Source: Ramlibacter sp.
Lineage (GTDB): Bacteria; Pseudomonadota; Gammaproteobacteria; Burkholderiales; Burkholderiaceae_C
Reading direction: 5' to 3'
NCBI RefSeq assembly: GCF_028291745.1
Contig: NZ_JAQGNQ010000056.1
Location: forward strand, 124,001 to 188,000
Length of the DNA: 64,000 nt
The translations under genes were made by a program, and so were the position numbers. The notes under the pieces are model-generated. The model did no database searches and was not told the DNA's origin. It was given only the letters and a program-made list of their open reading frames with translations. Below are positions 42,533-51,638 of the stretch, piece after piece; position 1 is the first letter of the stretch; each line of letters begins with the position of its first letter.

Positions 42533-44227
42533 TCACGCCGGGGCTTCGGCTTCCTGCAAGGTCCGCCACATCACCTTGCCGCTGCCGCTCTTGGGAAGAG
42601 CGTCGGCAAACTGCACGATGCGCGGCACCTTGTAGACGGCCATGTTCTCGCGGCACCAGTCGACGATCTCCTGCTCGCCGACCTGGCCCTTGAAGGCCGC
42701 GCGCAGCACCACCACCGCCTTGACGGTCTCGCCGCGATAGGGATCGCGGGCCGAGATGACGCACGCCTCCTGGATCGCGGGGTGGCGGAACATCAGCGCC
42801 TCCACTTCGGCCGGCCAGACCTTGAAGCCGGACGCGTTGATCATCCGCTTGAGGCGATCGGTGAGAAAGAAATAGCCGTCCTGGTCCATGCGCCCGAGAT
42901 CCCCGGTGCGGAAGAAGCGCTTGCCCGCGAAGGTGATGAAGGCCGCCTCGGTCGCTTCGGGCCGCTTCCAGTAGCCGTTGAAGACCATGGGTCCGTGGAC
43001 GATGATCTCGCCCTGCTCGCCGGCGGGCAGTTCCTGCAAGGTCTCCGGGTCGACCACCCGCGCATCGCAGCTCACGAAGGGCACGCCGAGGCACTGCTGC
43101 TTGGGCGCATCGGGCGGGTTGCTGTGCGAGGGCGCCGCGGTCTCCGTGAGGCCGTAGCCCTCGGCGTACCTGAGGCCGAACTGCTCCAGCAGCCGCTGCG
43201 CCACGGCCTGCGGCATGGCCGCACCGCCGCCGCCGATGTAGGCCAGGCTGGAGAGGTCGTACTGCGCGAAGTTGGGGCTGCCCAGGAGGTCGATCACCAT
43301 CGTCGGGATGTTGGTCCAGGTGGTGACCTTCCAGTTGGAGATCAGCCAGCCTGCGACGTCGCGGTCCCAGCGCGGCATCATCACCAGCGTGGCGCCGGTG
43401 TAGATGTTGGAGTGCATCAGGCTCACCATGCCCGTGATGTGGAACATCGGCACCACCAGCAGCGTGACCGCTTCCGGCGAGGCATTGCCCCACAGGCTGC
43501 TGGCCAGCGCGTTGTGCAGGATGCTGCGGTGCGGATGCATGCAGCCCTTGGGGTGGCCGGTCGTGCCGCTGGTATAGGGCAGGATCGCGAGGTCTTCCGG
43601 ACCCACCGTCAGCGGCGGCAGCGGCAGCTCGTTGGCGAGCGCATCGGTCCACGCCAGCACGTCGCCGTGCGGCAGCTCGGGCAAGGGGTGGCGCGTCAGC
43701 AGCCAGTCCTTCCACGCCCCTGGCATTGGTCCCGCGTGCGGCGCCTGCGGATCGAAGGCATCGGTGAACTGCGTGACCACCAGATGGGCGAGCTGCTGCT
43801 CGCGCGGCAACTGCGCGTTCGCCTTGGCGATCTCGGGGGCGAGGTCGCCGGTGGTGATCGCGACCTTCGCATCGGGGTCGACGATGTAGTGCTTCAGCTC
43901 CTCGGCCCGGTTCATCGGATTGACCGGCACCACCACCGCATTGGCGCGCAGGATGGCGAAGTGCGCGATCAGCAGCTGCGGACAGTTCTGCATGTCCAGC
44001 AGCACGCGGTCGCCCTTCTTCACCCCGAGGGCATGCAGTCGCGCGGCCAGCCGCTCGGCTTGCCGCTGCACCTCCGCATACGGGAAGATGCGGCCGAAGA
44101 ACACGATGGCGGGCTTGGCCGGATACCGGCGGGCGCTGATCGCCAGGTTGTCCCATAGCGTGGTGGCGGGAATGGTCAGCGCATGCGGCAGGCGCTTGGG
44201 CCAGAACTTGTGGTGCGGACGATCCAT
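42533..44227 (-). CDS. Long-chain-fatty-acid--CoA ligase type AMP-binding enzyme
   Basis: A 564-residue ANL-family ligase. Motifs A3 YTSGTTGHPKG, A5 YGLTE, A7 TGDLGRMDQDGYFFLTDRLKRMI and A10 PKSGSGKVMWR are all present, so it forms acyl-AMP and then acyl-CoA. The N-terminal MDRPHHKFWPKRLPHALTIPATTLWDNL is the usual start of the long-chain acyl-CoA synthetase subgroup. The 564 residues are the full family length. ATG 44227 is supported against the longer ORF. It may load fatty or aromatic acids; the chain length cannot be told. Confidence 0.93.
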   Translation of the reverse strand: MDRPHHKFWPKRLPHALTIPATTLWDNLAISARRYPAKPAIVFFGRIFPYAEVQRQAERLAARLHALGVKKGDRVLLDMQNCPQLLIAHFAILRANAVVVPVNPMNRAEELKHYIVDPDAKVAITTGDLAPEIAKANAQLPREQQLAHLVVTQFTDAFDPQAPHAGPMPGAWKDWLLTRHPLPELPHGDVLAWTDALANELPLPPLTVGPEDLAILPYTSGTTGHPKGCMHPHRSILHNALASSLWGNASPEAVTLLVVPMFHITGMVSLMHSNIYTGATLVMMPRWDRDVAGWLISNWKVTTWTNIPTMVIDLLGSPNFAQYDLSSLAYIGGGGAAMPQAVAQRLLEQFGLRYAEGYGLTETAAPSHSNPPDAPKQQCLGVPFVSCDARVVDPETLQELPAGEQGEIIVHGPMVFNGYWKRPEATEAAFITFAGKRFFRTGDLGRMDQDGYFFLTDRLKRMINASGFKVWPAEVEALMFRHPAIQEACVISARDPYRGETVKAVVVLRAAFKGQVGEQEIVDWCRENMAVYKVPRIVQFADALPKSGSGKVMWRTLQEAEAPA

Positions 44228-44316
44228 GAAGGGCGAGACTCCTGAAGCCGCGACGATAGCCAAACCCGGCAGCACGGGCATGCGGGGAAGCCCCACGCGC
44301 GGTCGCGCAGGCGACG

Positions 44317-44661
44317 TCAGCGCAGGGTATCCAGGTCGAGGGGCCACTCGTTACCGAGCCAGTAGGCCGACTCGGTGTGATCGCGCACGGCGTCGTCGCT
44401 CAAGCCGTGCACCAGGATGTCCAGCCCGTTGCGATGCGCCTCCAGCCAGGGCACGAGGCGATCGAATTCGGCTGCCGAAAATGCGAGCTGGCAACTCCAG
44501 CGCGGATGCGGCCCCACGTTGCGTTCGTGCACGCGGCCGACCGCCACCTTGAACTGGCGCCCGGCCTCCTCGCACAGCGCGCGGGCCTGGTCCACCGTGG
44601 CCGCGTCGAAGTAGACGTGGGCGTGGTACGCCGGATGGAGGTTCAGGGGGCGGCGCGGCAT
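44317..44661 (-). CDS. DOPA 4,5-dioxygenase family protein
   Basis: A 114-residue protein with HPAYHAHVYFDAATVDQARALC at the start, HERNVGPHPRWSCQLAF and ILVHGLSDDAVRDHTESAYWLGNEWPLDL, the fold of DOPA-dioxygenase-like proteins (PF08883). Histidines in these segments are potential iron ligands. Bacterial members lack a confirmed substrate. It precedes the acyl-CoA ligase gene on the same strand by 89 bases. Confidence 0.88.
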   Translation of the reverse strand: MPRRPLNLHPAYHAHVYFDAATVDQARALCEEAGRQFKVAVGRVHERNVGPHPRWSCQLAFSAAEFDRLVPWLEAHRNGLDILVHGLSDDAVRDHTESAYWLGNEWPLDLDTLR

Positions 44662-44775
44662 GGCGCATTGTGAGCGCGGGCGCGGTAAGGCTTCGCGCAG
44701 CACTCCGCCGCCGGGCGCGGTGTGCCAGGCAGCGGGAGCCGGGAGGCCGCTGCGTCCGCGCGCAGCGCCCTGCGT

Positions 44776-45066
44776 TCAGCGCAGGATCTTCGAGATGATG
44801 TAGCCGGCGGCGAAGGCAACGCCGAGGGCAGCCAGCGGATTGCTGCGGACCTGGTCGCGCGCCATGTTGCCGTATTCCTCCTGCAGGCCCATCACGCGCT
44901 CGCTGCCGGAGCCGAGCTTTTCCTCGAGCGAATCGACCGCCTCGTGCAGGGTCTGGGCCATGCGGCGCACGCGGTTCGCGTCGCCATTGAGGCCGTTGGT
45001 TCCGCTGCTGCCGGCATTCTCGGCGCTGGTGGGGAAGGGGTTCTGGGACGACGTCTCTGCGTTCAT
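44776..45066 (-). CDS. ElaB/YqjD-like (DUF883) membrane-anchored protein
   Basis: A 96-residue protein: an N-terminal Ser/Asn-rich leader, a central coiled coil (RRMAQTLHEAVDSLEEKLG), and a C-terminal segment (DQVRSNPLAALGVAFAAGYIISKILR) that is the membrane anchor and glycine-zipper end typical of ElaB/YqjD, which inhibit ribosomes at the membrane in stationary phase. ATG 45066 lies behind GAGAGGAA. Role inferred from family. Confidence 0.82.
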   Translation of the reverse strand: MNAETSSQNPFPTSAENAGSSGTNGLNGDANRVRRMAQTLHEAVDSLEEKLGSGSERVMGLQEEYGNMARDQVRSNPLAALGVAFAAGYIISKILR

Positions 45067-45241
45067 GGGGTTCCTCTCTCGGCCGTTGTTGCGGGAAGAT
45101 TGCCGGCGCATGCCGGCAGAAGCGTCATTGTGCGAAGCCCAGCGATTGGACCCTGTCGGAGAAGCCTTGGGACGCGGGTAGGACGTGTCCTGCCCCAGAC
45201 GGGCCCACGGATGAGTGCACAAGACGTGATGACGGTAGCGC

Positions 45242-46930
45242 TCAGTTCCAGTACGCCTCCGACACATAGCGCCGCAGCATCCGGTGGCTGTTGAAGTAGG
45301 AGCCGTTGCGGGCGATGGTCGACTTCATCACGAACGACCACTCGGCGCGCCGCTCGTAGAAGGTCGGCAGGATGATGTGCTCGAGCTTGTCGTAAAGCGA
45401 AGCGGCATGCTGGTTGGCATCGCCGCCGTCGTCGCCGATCGCCCAGCCGGTCGCGCCCTCGTCGCAGCCCTCCAGCCACCAGCCGTCGAGGATGCTGAGG
45501 CTGGGCACCGCGTTCATCGCGGCTTTCATTCCGCTGGTGCCGGACGCTTCGAGCGGCGGCTGCGGCGTGTTCAACCAGAGATCCACGCCCGAGACGACGC
45601 ACCTGGCCACTTCCATGCGGTAGTTCGGAACGAACACGACCGGGACCACGCTGCCCAGCTCCTGCGCCCAGCCGTGCAGGCTCGCAATGTGGCGCTTTCC
45701 CGCCTCGTCGTGCGGATGGGCCTTGCCCGACACGATCACCTGGAACGGGAACCGCTGCGCGATCGCGCGCAGCCGCTGCAGGTCCGAGAACAGCAGTCCG
45801 GGGCGCTTGTAGTCGGTCATGCGCCGGGCGAAGCCGATGGTGAAGCGCGCCGGATCGAGCTGGGCCGCGCCGGGCGCGTTCGCCAGTGCCTGCAGCAACT
45901 GCTGCTTGGCCTCCATGTGCGCCGCGACGATCTCGGCATCGGCAATGCGCAAGGCGCGCACGAGCAGCTCGGGCTCGTGGCCCCACTGCGGGATGTGACG
46001 GTCGAACAGCGCCTGCATCGGCGGGGCGGTCCAGCGCATCGCATGCACGCCGTTGGTGATCGCATGCACCTCGTAGCCGGGAAACAGCGCGCGCGACACC
46101 TCGGCATGGCGCTGCGCCACCCCGTTCACCCAGCCGCACAGGGACAGCGCCAGCCGGGTGAGGTTGAGCCGGTCGGGCCCGCCCAAGGTATGCAGCACGC
46201 TGGGATGCACCAGCCCGGCGATCCACTGCTCGGCCAGGCCGTAGTTGTATTGATCGTGCCCCGCCTCCACCGGCGTATGGGTCGTGAAGACGCAGCGCCG
46301 GCGCACCGCGGTCACCGCGTCCTGCAGCGCGGTGCCGCGCGCCTCGGCCGCGCCGCGCTGGCGCAGCAGCTCGAGCGTGAGCAATGCCGAGTGGCCTTCG
46401 TTCAGGTGGAACTTGGTGATGTTGAGGCCCAGCGCCTGCAGCATGCGCACGCCGCCGACGCCCAGCACGATCTCCTGCCGCAGGCGATAGGTCGAATCGC
46501 CACCGTAGAGGAAGTGCGTCAGCTCGCGGTCTTCGGGGCGGTTCTCCGGCAGGTCGGTGTCGAGCAGGATCACCGGTACGGGCGAGAACGGGCCGGACTG
46601 GTTGGCAACGTCGTATTGCCACGCGCCTATCCACACGTCGTGGTCGCCCACGCGCACCGAGACCTTGCAGTCCAGGCGCTGCGCGCGTGCCGGCGGGTCC
46701 CAGTGCTCCGGTCGCTCGACCTGTTTGCCCGCCACGATCTCCTGGCGGAAATAGCCCTCGCTGCTGACCAGCGTGACGGCGACGATGGGCACGCCGAGAT
46801 CGGCCGCGCTGTTCATCATGTCGCCCGCCAGCACGCCCAGGCCGCCGCTGTACGTGGGGATGCCGTCCTCCAGCGCGATCTCCATCGAGAAGTAGGCGAT
46901 GCGGGGACGGTTGGGATTGGGAACAGCCAT
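45242..46930 (-). CDS. glgP: Alpha-glucan (glycogen) phosphorylase, short form
   Basis: A 562-residue GT35-family enzyme that releases glucose-1-phosphate from glycogen or maltodextrin. The N-terminus IAYFSMEIALEDGIPTYSGGLGVLAGD is characteristic of the short alpha-glucan phosphorylases, and EASGTSGMKAAMN holds the PLP-binding Lys region (GTGNMK in long forms); FHLNEGHSAL and GWSIGD-type end WAIGDDGG are also seen. ATG 46930 is used; the ORF extension from 47011 is not supported. It stands divergent from the P1 peptidase gene. It complements glgC in the same window. Confidence 0.93.
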   Translation of the reverse strand: MAVPNPNRPRIAYFSMEIALEDGIPTYSGGLGVLAGDMMNSAADLGVPIVAVTLVSSEGYFRQEIVAGKQVERPEHWDPPARAQRLDCKVSVRVGDHDVWIGAWQYDVANQSGPFSPVPVILLDTDLPENRPEDRELTHFLYGGDSTYRLRQEIVLGVGGVRMLQALGLNITKFHLNEGHSALLTLELLRQRGAAEARGTALQDAVTAVRRRCVFTTHTPVEAGHDQYNYGLAEQWIAGLVHPSVLHTLGGPDRLNLTRLALSLCGWVNGVAQRHAEVSRALFPGYEVHAITNGVHAMRWTAPPMQALFDRHIPQWGHEPELLVRALRIADAEIVAAHMEAKQQLLQALANAPGAAQLDPARFTIGFARRMTDYKRPGLLFSDLQRLRAIAQRFPFQVIVSGKAHPHDEAGKRHIASLHGWAQELGSVVPVVFVPNYRMEVARCVVSGVDLWLNTPQPPLEASGTSGMKAAMNAVPSLSILDGWWLEGCDEGATGWAIGDDGGDANQHAASLYDKLEHIILPTFYERRAEWSFVMKSTIARNGSYFNSHRMLRRYVSEAYWN

Positions 46931-47034
46931 GCGCAGCTCCGCGTTGTCTGCCGCGATGATGCACCAGACGCCGCGGCTTGGGCAGGGAGCAACGCGCTGC
47001 ATGGCTGACATGTGCCGACCGATAATGCCCCCCC

Positions 47035-48012
47035 ATGAGCTCTTCCATCACCGATGTGGCCGGCATCGCGGTCGGTCACTTCACCGATCCGCGCCGGCCT
47101 ACCGGTTGCACCGTGGTGCTTGCGCGCGCTGGCGCGGTGGGTGGCGTCGACGTGCGCGGTGCGGCGCCGGGCACGCGCGAGACCGACCTGCTGGCGCCCG
47201 GCAACGTGGTCGAACAGGTGCATGCCGTGCTGCTGTCCGGTGGCAGCGCCTTCGGCCTGGATGCGGCCAGCGGCGTGATGCAGTGGCTCGATCAACGCGG
47301 CATCGGACTGCAGGTGGGGCCCGTGCGTGTGCCCATCGTGCCGGCCGCCGTGCTGTTCGACCTGCCGCTGGGCGATCCGCGCATCCGTCCCGACGCCGCG
47401 GCGGGCCATGCGGCCTGCGTGGCGGCGAGCACCGCGGCGCCCGCGGAGGGCAACGTCGGTGCCGGCGCCGGCGCGGTGGTCGGCAAGGTGTTCGGGTTCC
47501 GCCGGGCGATGAAGGCCGGCATCGGCTCCGCTTCGATCACGGTCGACGGCATCACGGTGGGTGCGATCGTCGCCTGCAATGCGGTCGGCGACGTGATCGA
47601 TCCCGCGACCGGACAGGTGATCGCGGGCGCCCGCACCGAGGACGGCAACGCGCTGCTCGATACCCGGCGCGCGCTGCTGCGCGGTGACGTGCCGCGGCCC
47701 ATGCTGGCTGGCAGCAACACCACCATCGGCGTGATCGCCACCGACGCCATCCTCACCAAGGCGCAGGCCGGGCGACTGGCCACCGTCGGCCACGATGGCC
47801 TGGCGCGCGCCATCAATCCGGTGCACACGCTGTCCGACGGCGATGCGCTGTTTGCGCTCGCCACCGGCGCGAGCGGGCGCACGCTCGGCATGATGACGCT
47901 GTGCACCATGGCGGCCGAGGCCTGCGCGCAGGCGGTGGTCCGCGCCGTGCACGCAGCCCGCGGCGTCTCGGTCGGCGACCTGCACCTGCCCGCCTGTGGC
48001 GAGCTGGCATGA
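47035..48012 (+). CDS. P1 (S58) family aminopeptidase, DmpA-like
   Basis: A 325-residue Ntn-like hydrolase: ITDVAGIAVGHFTDPRRPTGCTVVL and VLLSGGSAFGLDAASGVMQWL are the P1 signatures. Self-cleavage usually occurs before a Ser/Thr in a GSNTTIGVIATDA-type sequence, which is present, and frees the nucleophile. Members cleave D-amino-acid or beta-peptide substrates. The stop overlaps the start of the TAXI protein gene (ATGA). Substrate unknown. Confidence 0.92.
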   Translation: MSSSITDVAGIAVGHFTDPRRPTGCTVVLARAGAVGGVDVRGAAPGTRETDLLAPGNVVEQVHAVLLSGGSAFGLDAASGVMQWLDQRGIGLQVGPVRVPIVPAAVLFDLPLGDPRIRPDAAAGHAACVAASTAAPAEGNVGAGAGAVVGKVFGFRRAMKAGIGSASITVDGITVGAIVACNAVGDVIDPATGQVIAGARTEDGNALLDTRRALLRGDVPRPMLAGSNTTIGVIATDAILTKAQAGRLATVGHDGLARAINPVHTLSDGDALFALATGASGRTLGMMTLCTMAAEACAQAVVRAVHAARGVSVGDLHLPACGELA

Positions 48013-49337
48013 CGCCGGCGAAGGCCTTGCGCTACACGCTCGTGTCGCTGCGCGACCTGCTGATTTCCGCGGGACCGGTGGCGCTGCTCGCCATCGGCCT
48101 GCTGGTGCTGGCTTACTGGTGGCTCGATCCGAACCCGCCCAAGCGGGTGACGCTCGCCACGGGCCCGGCGCAGAGTGCCTACGATGAATTCGGCAAGCGC
48201 TACCAGAAGGCACTGAAGCCCTATGGCATCGACGTGGTGCTGCTGCCCAGCGAAGGCTCGTCGGCCAACCTGCAGCTGCTGCGACAAGGGCGCGCCGATC
48301 TCGGCTTCGTGCAGGGCGGCAGCGACGATCGCAATGCCAACGAAGAGAGCGGCATCGAGTCGCTCGGGAGCCTGTTCGTCGAGCCGCTCTGGCTGTTCTA
48401 CCGCGAGGATGCGACGAAGAATCTGCCCGGCGGCGTGGTGAGTGCGCTGCCGCAGATGCAGTTCTTCCGGCTGAACGTGGGCACCGTCGGCAGCGGCGTG
48501 CCCTTCCTGATGAACAAGCTGCTCGAGGCCAACAAGATCGATCCCGCGGGACTGAAGCTCTCGCACCTGGACCAGACACCGGCGACCGTCGCCTTCCTCG
48601 CGGGCGAGATCGATGCCCTCGTGTTTGCTTCGGCACCCGAATCGCTGATGGTGCAGATGCTGCTGCAGACGCCCGGGGTGAAGCTGATGGACTTCAGCCA
48701 GAGCGAAGCGTATTCGCGCCGCTTCCCCTTCCTGACGCCGGTGCTGCTGCCGCGCGGCGTGGTGGACCTGGCACGCGACCAACCGCCGCAGGACGTGCGC
48801 CTGGTCGCCACCACCACGGCGCTGCTCGCGCGCCAGGGCACGCATCCCGCGCTGCTGCAACTGTTCGCACAGACGGCCCGGGATCTGCACGGGCCGGCGG
48901 GATGGTTCAACCGCGCCGGCAGCTTCCCGAACCTCGAGCACAGCGAATATCCGATCTCGCGCGAGGCCGAACGCACCATCGCCGGCGGCCAGCCGTTCCT
49001 GCAACGGTGGCTGCCGTTCGGGCTGGCCAACCTGGTGGAACGCATGTGGCTCGCACTGGGCATCATCGTCGCGGTGCTGCTGCCGCTCTCGCGCATCGTG
49101 CCGCCGGTGTACCAGTTCCGCATCCGCTCGCGCGTGTTCCGCTGGTACGGGCAGTTGCGCGACATCGAGAACCGGCTCGCCGCGCAGCCGCAAGGCGCGG
49201 CCGAAGTCGTGCGCGAACTCGACGCGCTCGATGAACGCGTGGGGCGCATCACGGTGCCGCTGGCGTATGCGGAGGAGCTCTACGCGCTGCGCAACAACAT
49301 CGACGTGGTGCGCAGGAAGGCCGTGGGCGCGGGCTGA
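48009..49337 (+). CDS. TAXI-family TRAP substrate-binding protein, membrane-anchored
   Basis: A 442-residue protein. Helix 1 (LISAGPVALLAIGLLVLAYWW, residues 18-40) and helix 2 (MWLALGIIVAVLLPLSRIV, near 350) anchor it, with the TAXI binding fold between them (KRVTLATGPAQSAYDEFGKRY; PSEGSSANLQLLRQGRADLGFVQGG). It has no cleavable signal and no TRAP permease (DctQM) genes are adjacent, so it may be an orphan receptor or act with a permease elsewhere. The ATG overlaps the peptidase stop, so the two are coupled. Confidence 0.9.
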   Translation: MTPAKALRYTLVSLRDLLISAGPVALLAIGLLVLAYWWLDPNPPKRVTLATGPAQSAYDEFGKRYQKALKPYGIDVVLLPSEGSSANLQLLRQGRADLGFVQGGSDDRNANEESGIESLGSLFVEPLWLFYREDATKNLPGGVVSALPQMQFFRLNVGTVGSGVPFLMNKLLEANKIDPAGLKLSHLDQTPATVAFLAGEIDALVFASAPESLMVQMLLQTPGVKLMDFSQSEAYSRRFPFLTPVLLPRGVVDLARDQPPQDVRLVATTTALLARQGTHPALLQLFAQTARDLHGPAGWFNRAGSFPNLEHSEYPISREAERTIAGGQPFLQRWLPFGLANLVERMWLALGIIVAVLLPLSRIVPPVYQFRIRSRVFRWYGQLRDIENRLAAQPQGAAEVVRELDALDERVGRITVPLAYAEELYALRNNIDVVRRKAVGAG

Positions 49338-49344
49338 AACAGAA

Positions 49345-49374
49345 ACGCCGGCGGGCTGCGCAGCCGGCCGGCGT
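49345..49374. terminator. Palindromic hairpin between convergent genes
   Basis: ACGCCGGC (49345) and GCCGGCGT (49374 end) enclose a central palindrome GGCTGCGCAGCC, giving a nearly perfect 30-base self-complementary stretch with one G:G mismatch. It lies between the TAXI and lytic transglycosylase genes and may end transcripts from both sides; no U-tract follows. Confidence 0.5.
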
Positions 49375-49395
49375 CGTCGACGGGAGCGGGCGCGC

Positions 49396-50241
49396 TCAGC
49401 CGCCGTTGCTCTGGTACGAGGCGGTCATCATGCCCGGCTGGCTCATGCGGCCCTTCAGCTCCTCCAGCTGTTGTTCGAGTTCGCCGGCTTCGCGGGCACC
49501 GATGCGCGCATTGGCGATGTGGCGGCGGGTCTCGATCGGCAAGGTGGCCGTGTTGAGGCCGTTCCACACGCTGCGGCCCTTGCTGGAGAGGTTGTAGTAG
49601 ATCGAGACGCCTTCGCGCAGCTTCACCGCGCGCTGTTCCGGCGTCAGCTTGAGGTTGGCGATGCGCTTGGCGCTCCACACGGCCGCATCGCGCAGGTGCA
49701 AAGCAGCGGCGTGCACGGCCTGCACCGGGTCGCTGGGGTCGGTCAGGCCGACGGCCTTGGCCGTGGCGGGCTCGAACTGCGCGAGGCCCAGGTTGGGCGT
49801 GCCGTCCTTGCTGGCGCCCAGGCGCGGGATCCACGAGGTCTCGGCACGGATGATGCCGTACACGTCACGGTAGCTCAGCCCCACCTGCTCGAGGCCGGCG
49901 CGCTTGGCGGCGGACTGCGCCAGCAGCAGGCGCGACTCGGAATCCGGCGTCTTGAGGAGGTTGCCGGCATAGCGGATCGGCAGCCAGTTGAGCTTGGCGC
50001 GCAGCTGGTCGTAGTAGCTGTTGGGGCTGAACTTCAGGGGGAAGCGCGCGGCCTGCGCGTTCGTGGCCAGCGCCACCTGCGCGGGCGCACCCACCTTGCC
50101 GAACTGCACGCGCTGAACCAGGGTGTCCGAAATCGGAGCGGGACTCGTGCCGACCGAGCCGGTCAGGCCGATGCCGAGCAGGGCTGCCAGCATCACCACG
50201 TTGTGCGTGGCGGTCAGGTGCGAAGCGATACGCTCTTTCAT
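49396..50241 (-). CDS. Lytic transglycosylase (SLT domain) protein
   Basis: A 281-residue exported protein. A signal-like helix (VVMLAALLGIGLTGSVG, residues 15-31) precedes an SLT domain with catalytic Glu134 in IIRAETSWIPRLGASKDGTPNLGLAQF and the usual GLAQFEPATAKAVGL. A C-terminal coiled segment of about 50 residues ends in ASYQSNGG. It cuts peptidoglycan glycan strands in the periplasm. ATG 50241. Confidence 0.88.
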   Translation of the reverse strand: MKERIASHLTATHNVVMLAALLGIGLTGSVGTSPAPISDTLVQRVQFGKVGAPAQVALATNAQAARFPLKFSPNSYYDQLRAKLNWLPIRYAGNLLKTPDSESRLLLAQSAAKRAGLEQVGLSYRDVYGIIRAETSWIPRLGASKDGTPNLGLAQFEPATAKAVGLTDPSDPVQAVHAAALHLRDAAVWSAKRIANLKLTPEQRAVKLREGVSIYYNLSSKGRSVWNGLNTATLPIETRRHIANARIGAREAGELEQQLEELKGRMSQPGMMTASYQSNGG

Positions 50242-50476
50242 CCTCGAGTCCCTTGTCTTGGAAAATTTGCGAACAAGACCTACTGAGAGACGGTGTCAGC
50301 GAAAGTTCGGGCTGTTACAGCGTCTTGTCCTACAGGGCCTGTAGGTGTGAAAAACTCATGCACTCCAGCGGGGCATGATCACGAATTCGTGAATATTCCC
50401 AGGCAGCAAAACCATCGATCGGGCGCTGCCTCTGCCCTGTTGTTGTGGCGCCATAGGTGCCTTGTGGCTCAACTTG

Positions 50477-50488
50477 TATACACGTATA
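50477..50488. promoter_or_regulatory. Candidate GntR operator (TATAC-AC-GTATA palindrome)
   Basis: TATAC and GTATA flank two bases (50477-50488), 11 bases before the GntR gene start, in AT-poor DNA. The sequence resembles the TTGTATACAA-type sites of FCD regulators, so autoregulation is likely. No downstream gene is clearly controlled beyond the regulator and OsmC. Confidence 0.5.
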
Positions 50489-50498
50489 AATCGAGCCC

Positions 50499-51149
50499 AT
50501 GCCTGCCTCGTCCATTGCCCAGACCACCTCCTCCGCCGTCACGCAGCTGCTGAGGCAGTCGCTCGATCGCGGCCGCTGGGCCGGTGGCGAAGCGCTGAGG
50601 CAGGAAGAGATCGCGATCGAATACGGCGTCAGCCGCGTGCCGGTGCGCGAGGCCTTGTTCCAGCTGCAGGCCGAAGGCCTGCTGCACATGGTTCCCAACA
50701 AGGGCATGTTCGTGCGCACCACCAGTCCAGCGGAACTGCGCGAACTGTTCCGCCTGCGCTGGCTCATCGAGAGCGACATGCTGATGGAGGCCGTGCCGCT
50801 GCACACCGCCGCCACGCTCAATCGCGTGGAGACGGTGCAGGCCGCCCTCGACAAGGCACACGGTGTGGCGGACTGGATCGCTGGCGACCGCGAATTCCAC
50901 GAGGCGCTGTACGCCCCCGCGCAGCGGGCCGAATCGATGGCGACGGTGCGGCGGCTGCGCTTCCGGGTCGACCGCTTCTATTTCGCCCGCCTGAAGCCCG
51001 GCAGCCGCGCGCAAGGCTGGCACGAGGAACACCACGCGCTGATCCGCGCGGTGAAGCGGCGCGACGCGGCCGCGGCCACCCGGGTGCTGCAGGCGCACCT
51101 GCAAGAGACCGAGCGCAGCGCCCTCGCCAGCCTGGCGAAAGCTGCCTGA
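50499..51149 (+). CDS. GntR/FadR (FCD) family transcriptional regulator
   Basis: A 216-residue regulator. HTH residues 20-75 include EALRQEEIAIEYGVSRVPVREALFQLQAEGLL and NKGMFVRTTS; an FCD-type helical domain follows (LFRLRWLIESDMLMEAV, HEEHHALIRAVKRRDAAAATRVLQAHL) with His residues likely to bind a metal and ligand. It is followed after 13 bases by an OsmC gene. The effector is unknown. Confidence 0.9.
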   Translation: MPASSIAQTTSSAVTQLLRQSLDRGRWAGGEALRQEEIAIEYGVSRVPVREALFQLQAEGLLHMVPNKGMFVRTTSPAELRELFRLRWLIESDMLMEAVPLHTAATLNRVETVQAALDKAHGVADWIAGDREFHEALYAPAQRAESMATVRRLRFRVDRFYFARLKPGSRAQGWHEEHHALIRAVKRRDAAAATRVLQAHLQETERSALASLAKAA

Positions 51150-51162
51150 GAAGGAGCCCACC

Positions 51163-51636
51163 ATGAGCAGCCATACCTGTACGGTCGAATGGACGCGCGG
51201 CACCGCCGATTTCGTCGATGGCCGCTATCCCCGCGCGCACGCCTGGCGCTTCGACGGCGGCGCGGTGGTGCCCGGCTCGAGCTCGCCGCATTCGGTGCGC
51301 GTGCCACTGTCGGATCCGGCAGCGGTGGATCCCGAGGAGGCGCTGGTCGCCGCGGTCTCCAGCTGCCACATGCTGTGGTTCCTGTCGCTGGCCGCGGCGC
51401 AGGGCTTCGTGGTCGACAGCTACCAGGACGCCGCCGCAGGGCGACTGGCCGCCTTTCCCGACGGCGCCATGGGCATCGTCGAAGTCGTGCTGCACCCGCA
51501 GGTGGTGCTATCGGGCAGCAAGCCCGCCGACGACGCAGCGCTCGCCGCCCTGCACCACGCGGCGCATGCCCGCTGCAACATCGGCCAGTCGCTGCGCGGG
51601 GAGGTACGCGTGCAAGGCGGGTGGCGGCAGGTCTGA
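51163..51636 (+). CDS. OsmC-family peroxiredoxin-like protein
   Basis: A 157-residue OsmC/Ohr-fold protein with both reactive cysteines: Cys68 (VSSCHMLWFL) and Cys138 (HARCNIGQSL). It should reduce organic hydroperoxides in the cytosol using dithiol reductants. The ATG follows AAGGAG in the intergenic gap (GAGAAGGAGCCCACC). It is next to a GntR regulator, but a functional link is only inferred. Confidence 0.9.
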   Translation: MSSHTCTVEWTRGTADFVDGRYPRAHAWRFDGGAVVPGSSSPHSVRVPLSDPAAVDPEEALVAAVSSCHMLWFLSLAAAQGFVVDSYQDAAAGRLAAFPDGAMGIVEVVLHPQVVLSGSKPADDAALAALHHAAHARCNIGQSLRGEVRVQGGWRQV

Positions 51637-51638
51637 GC

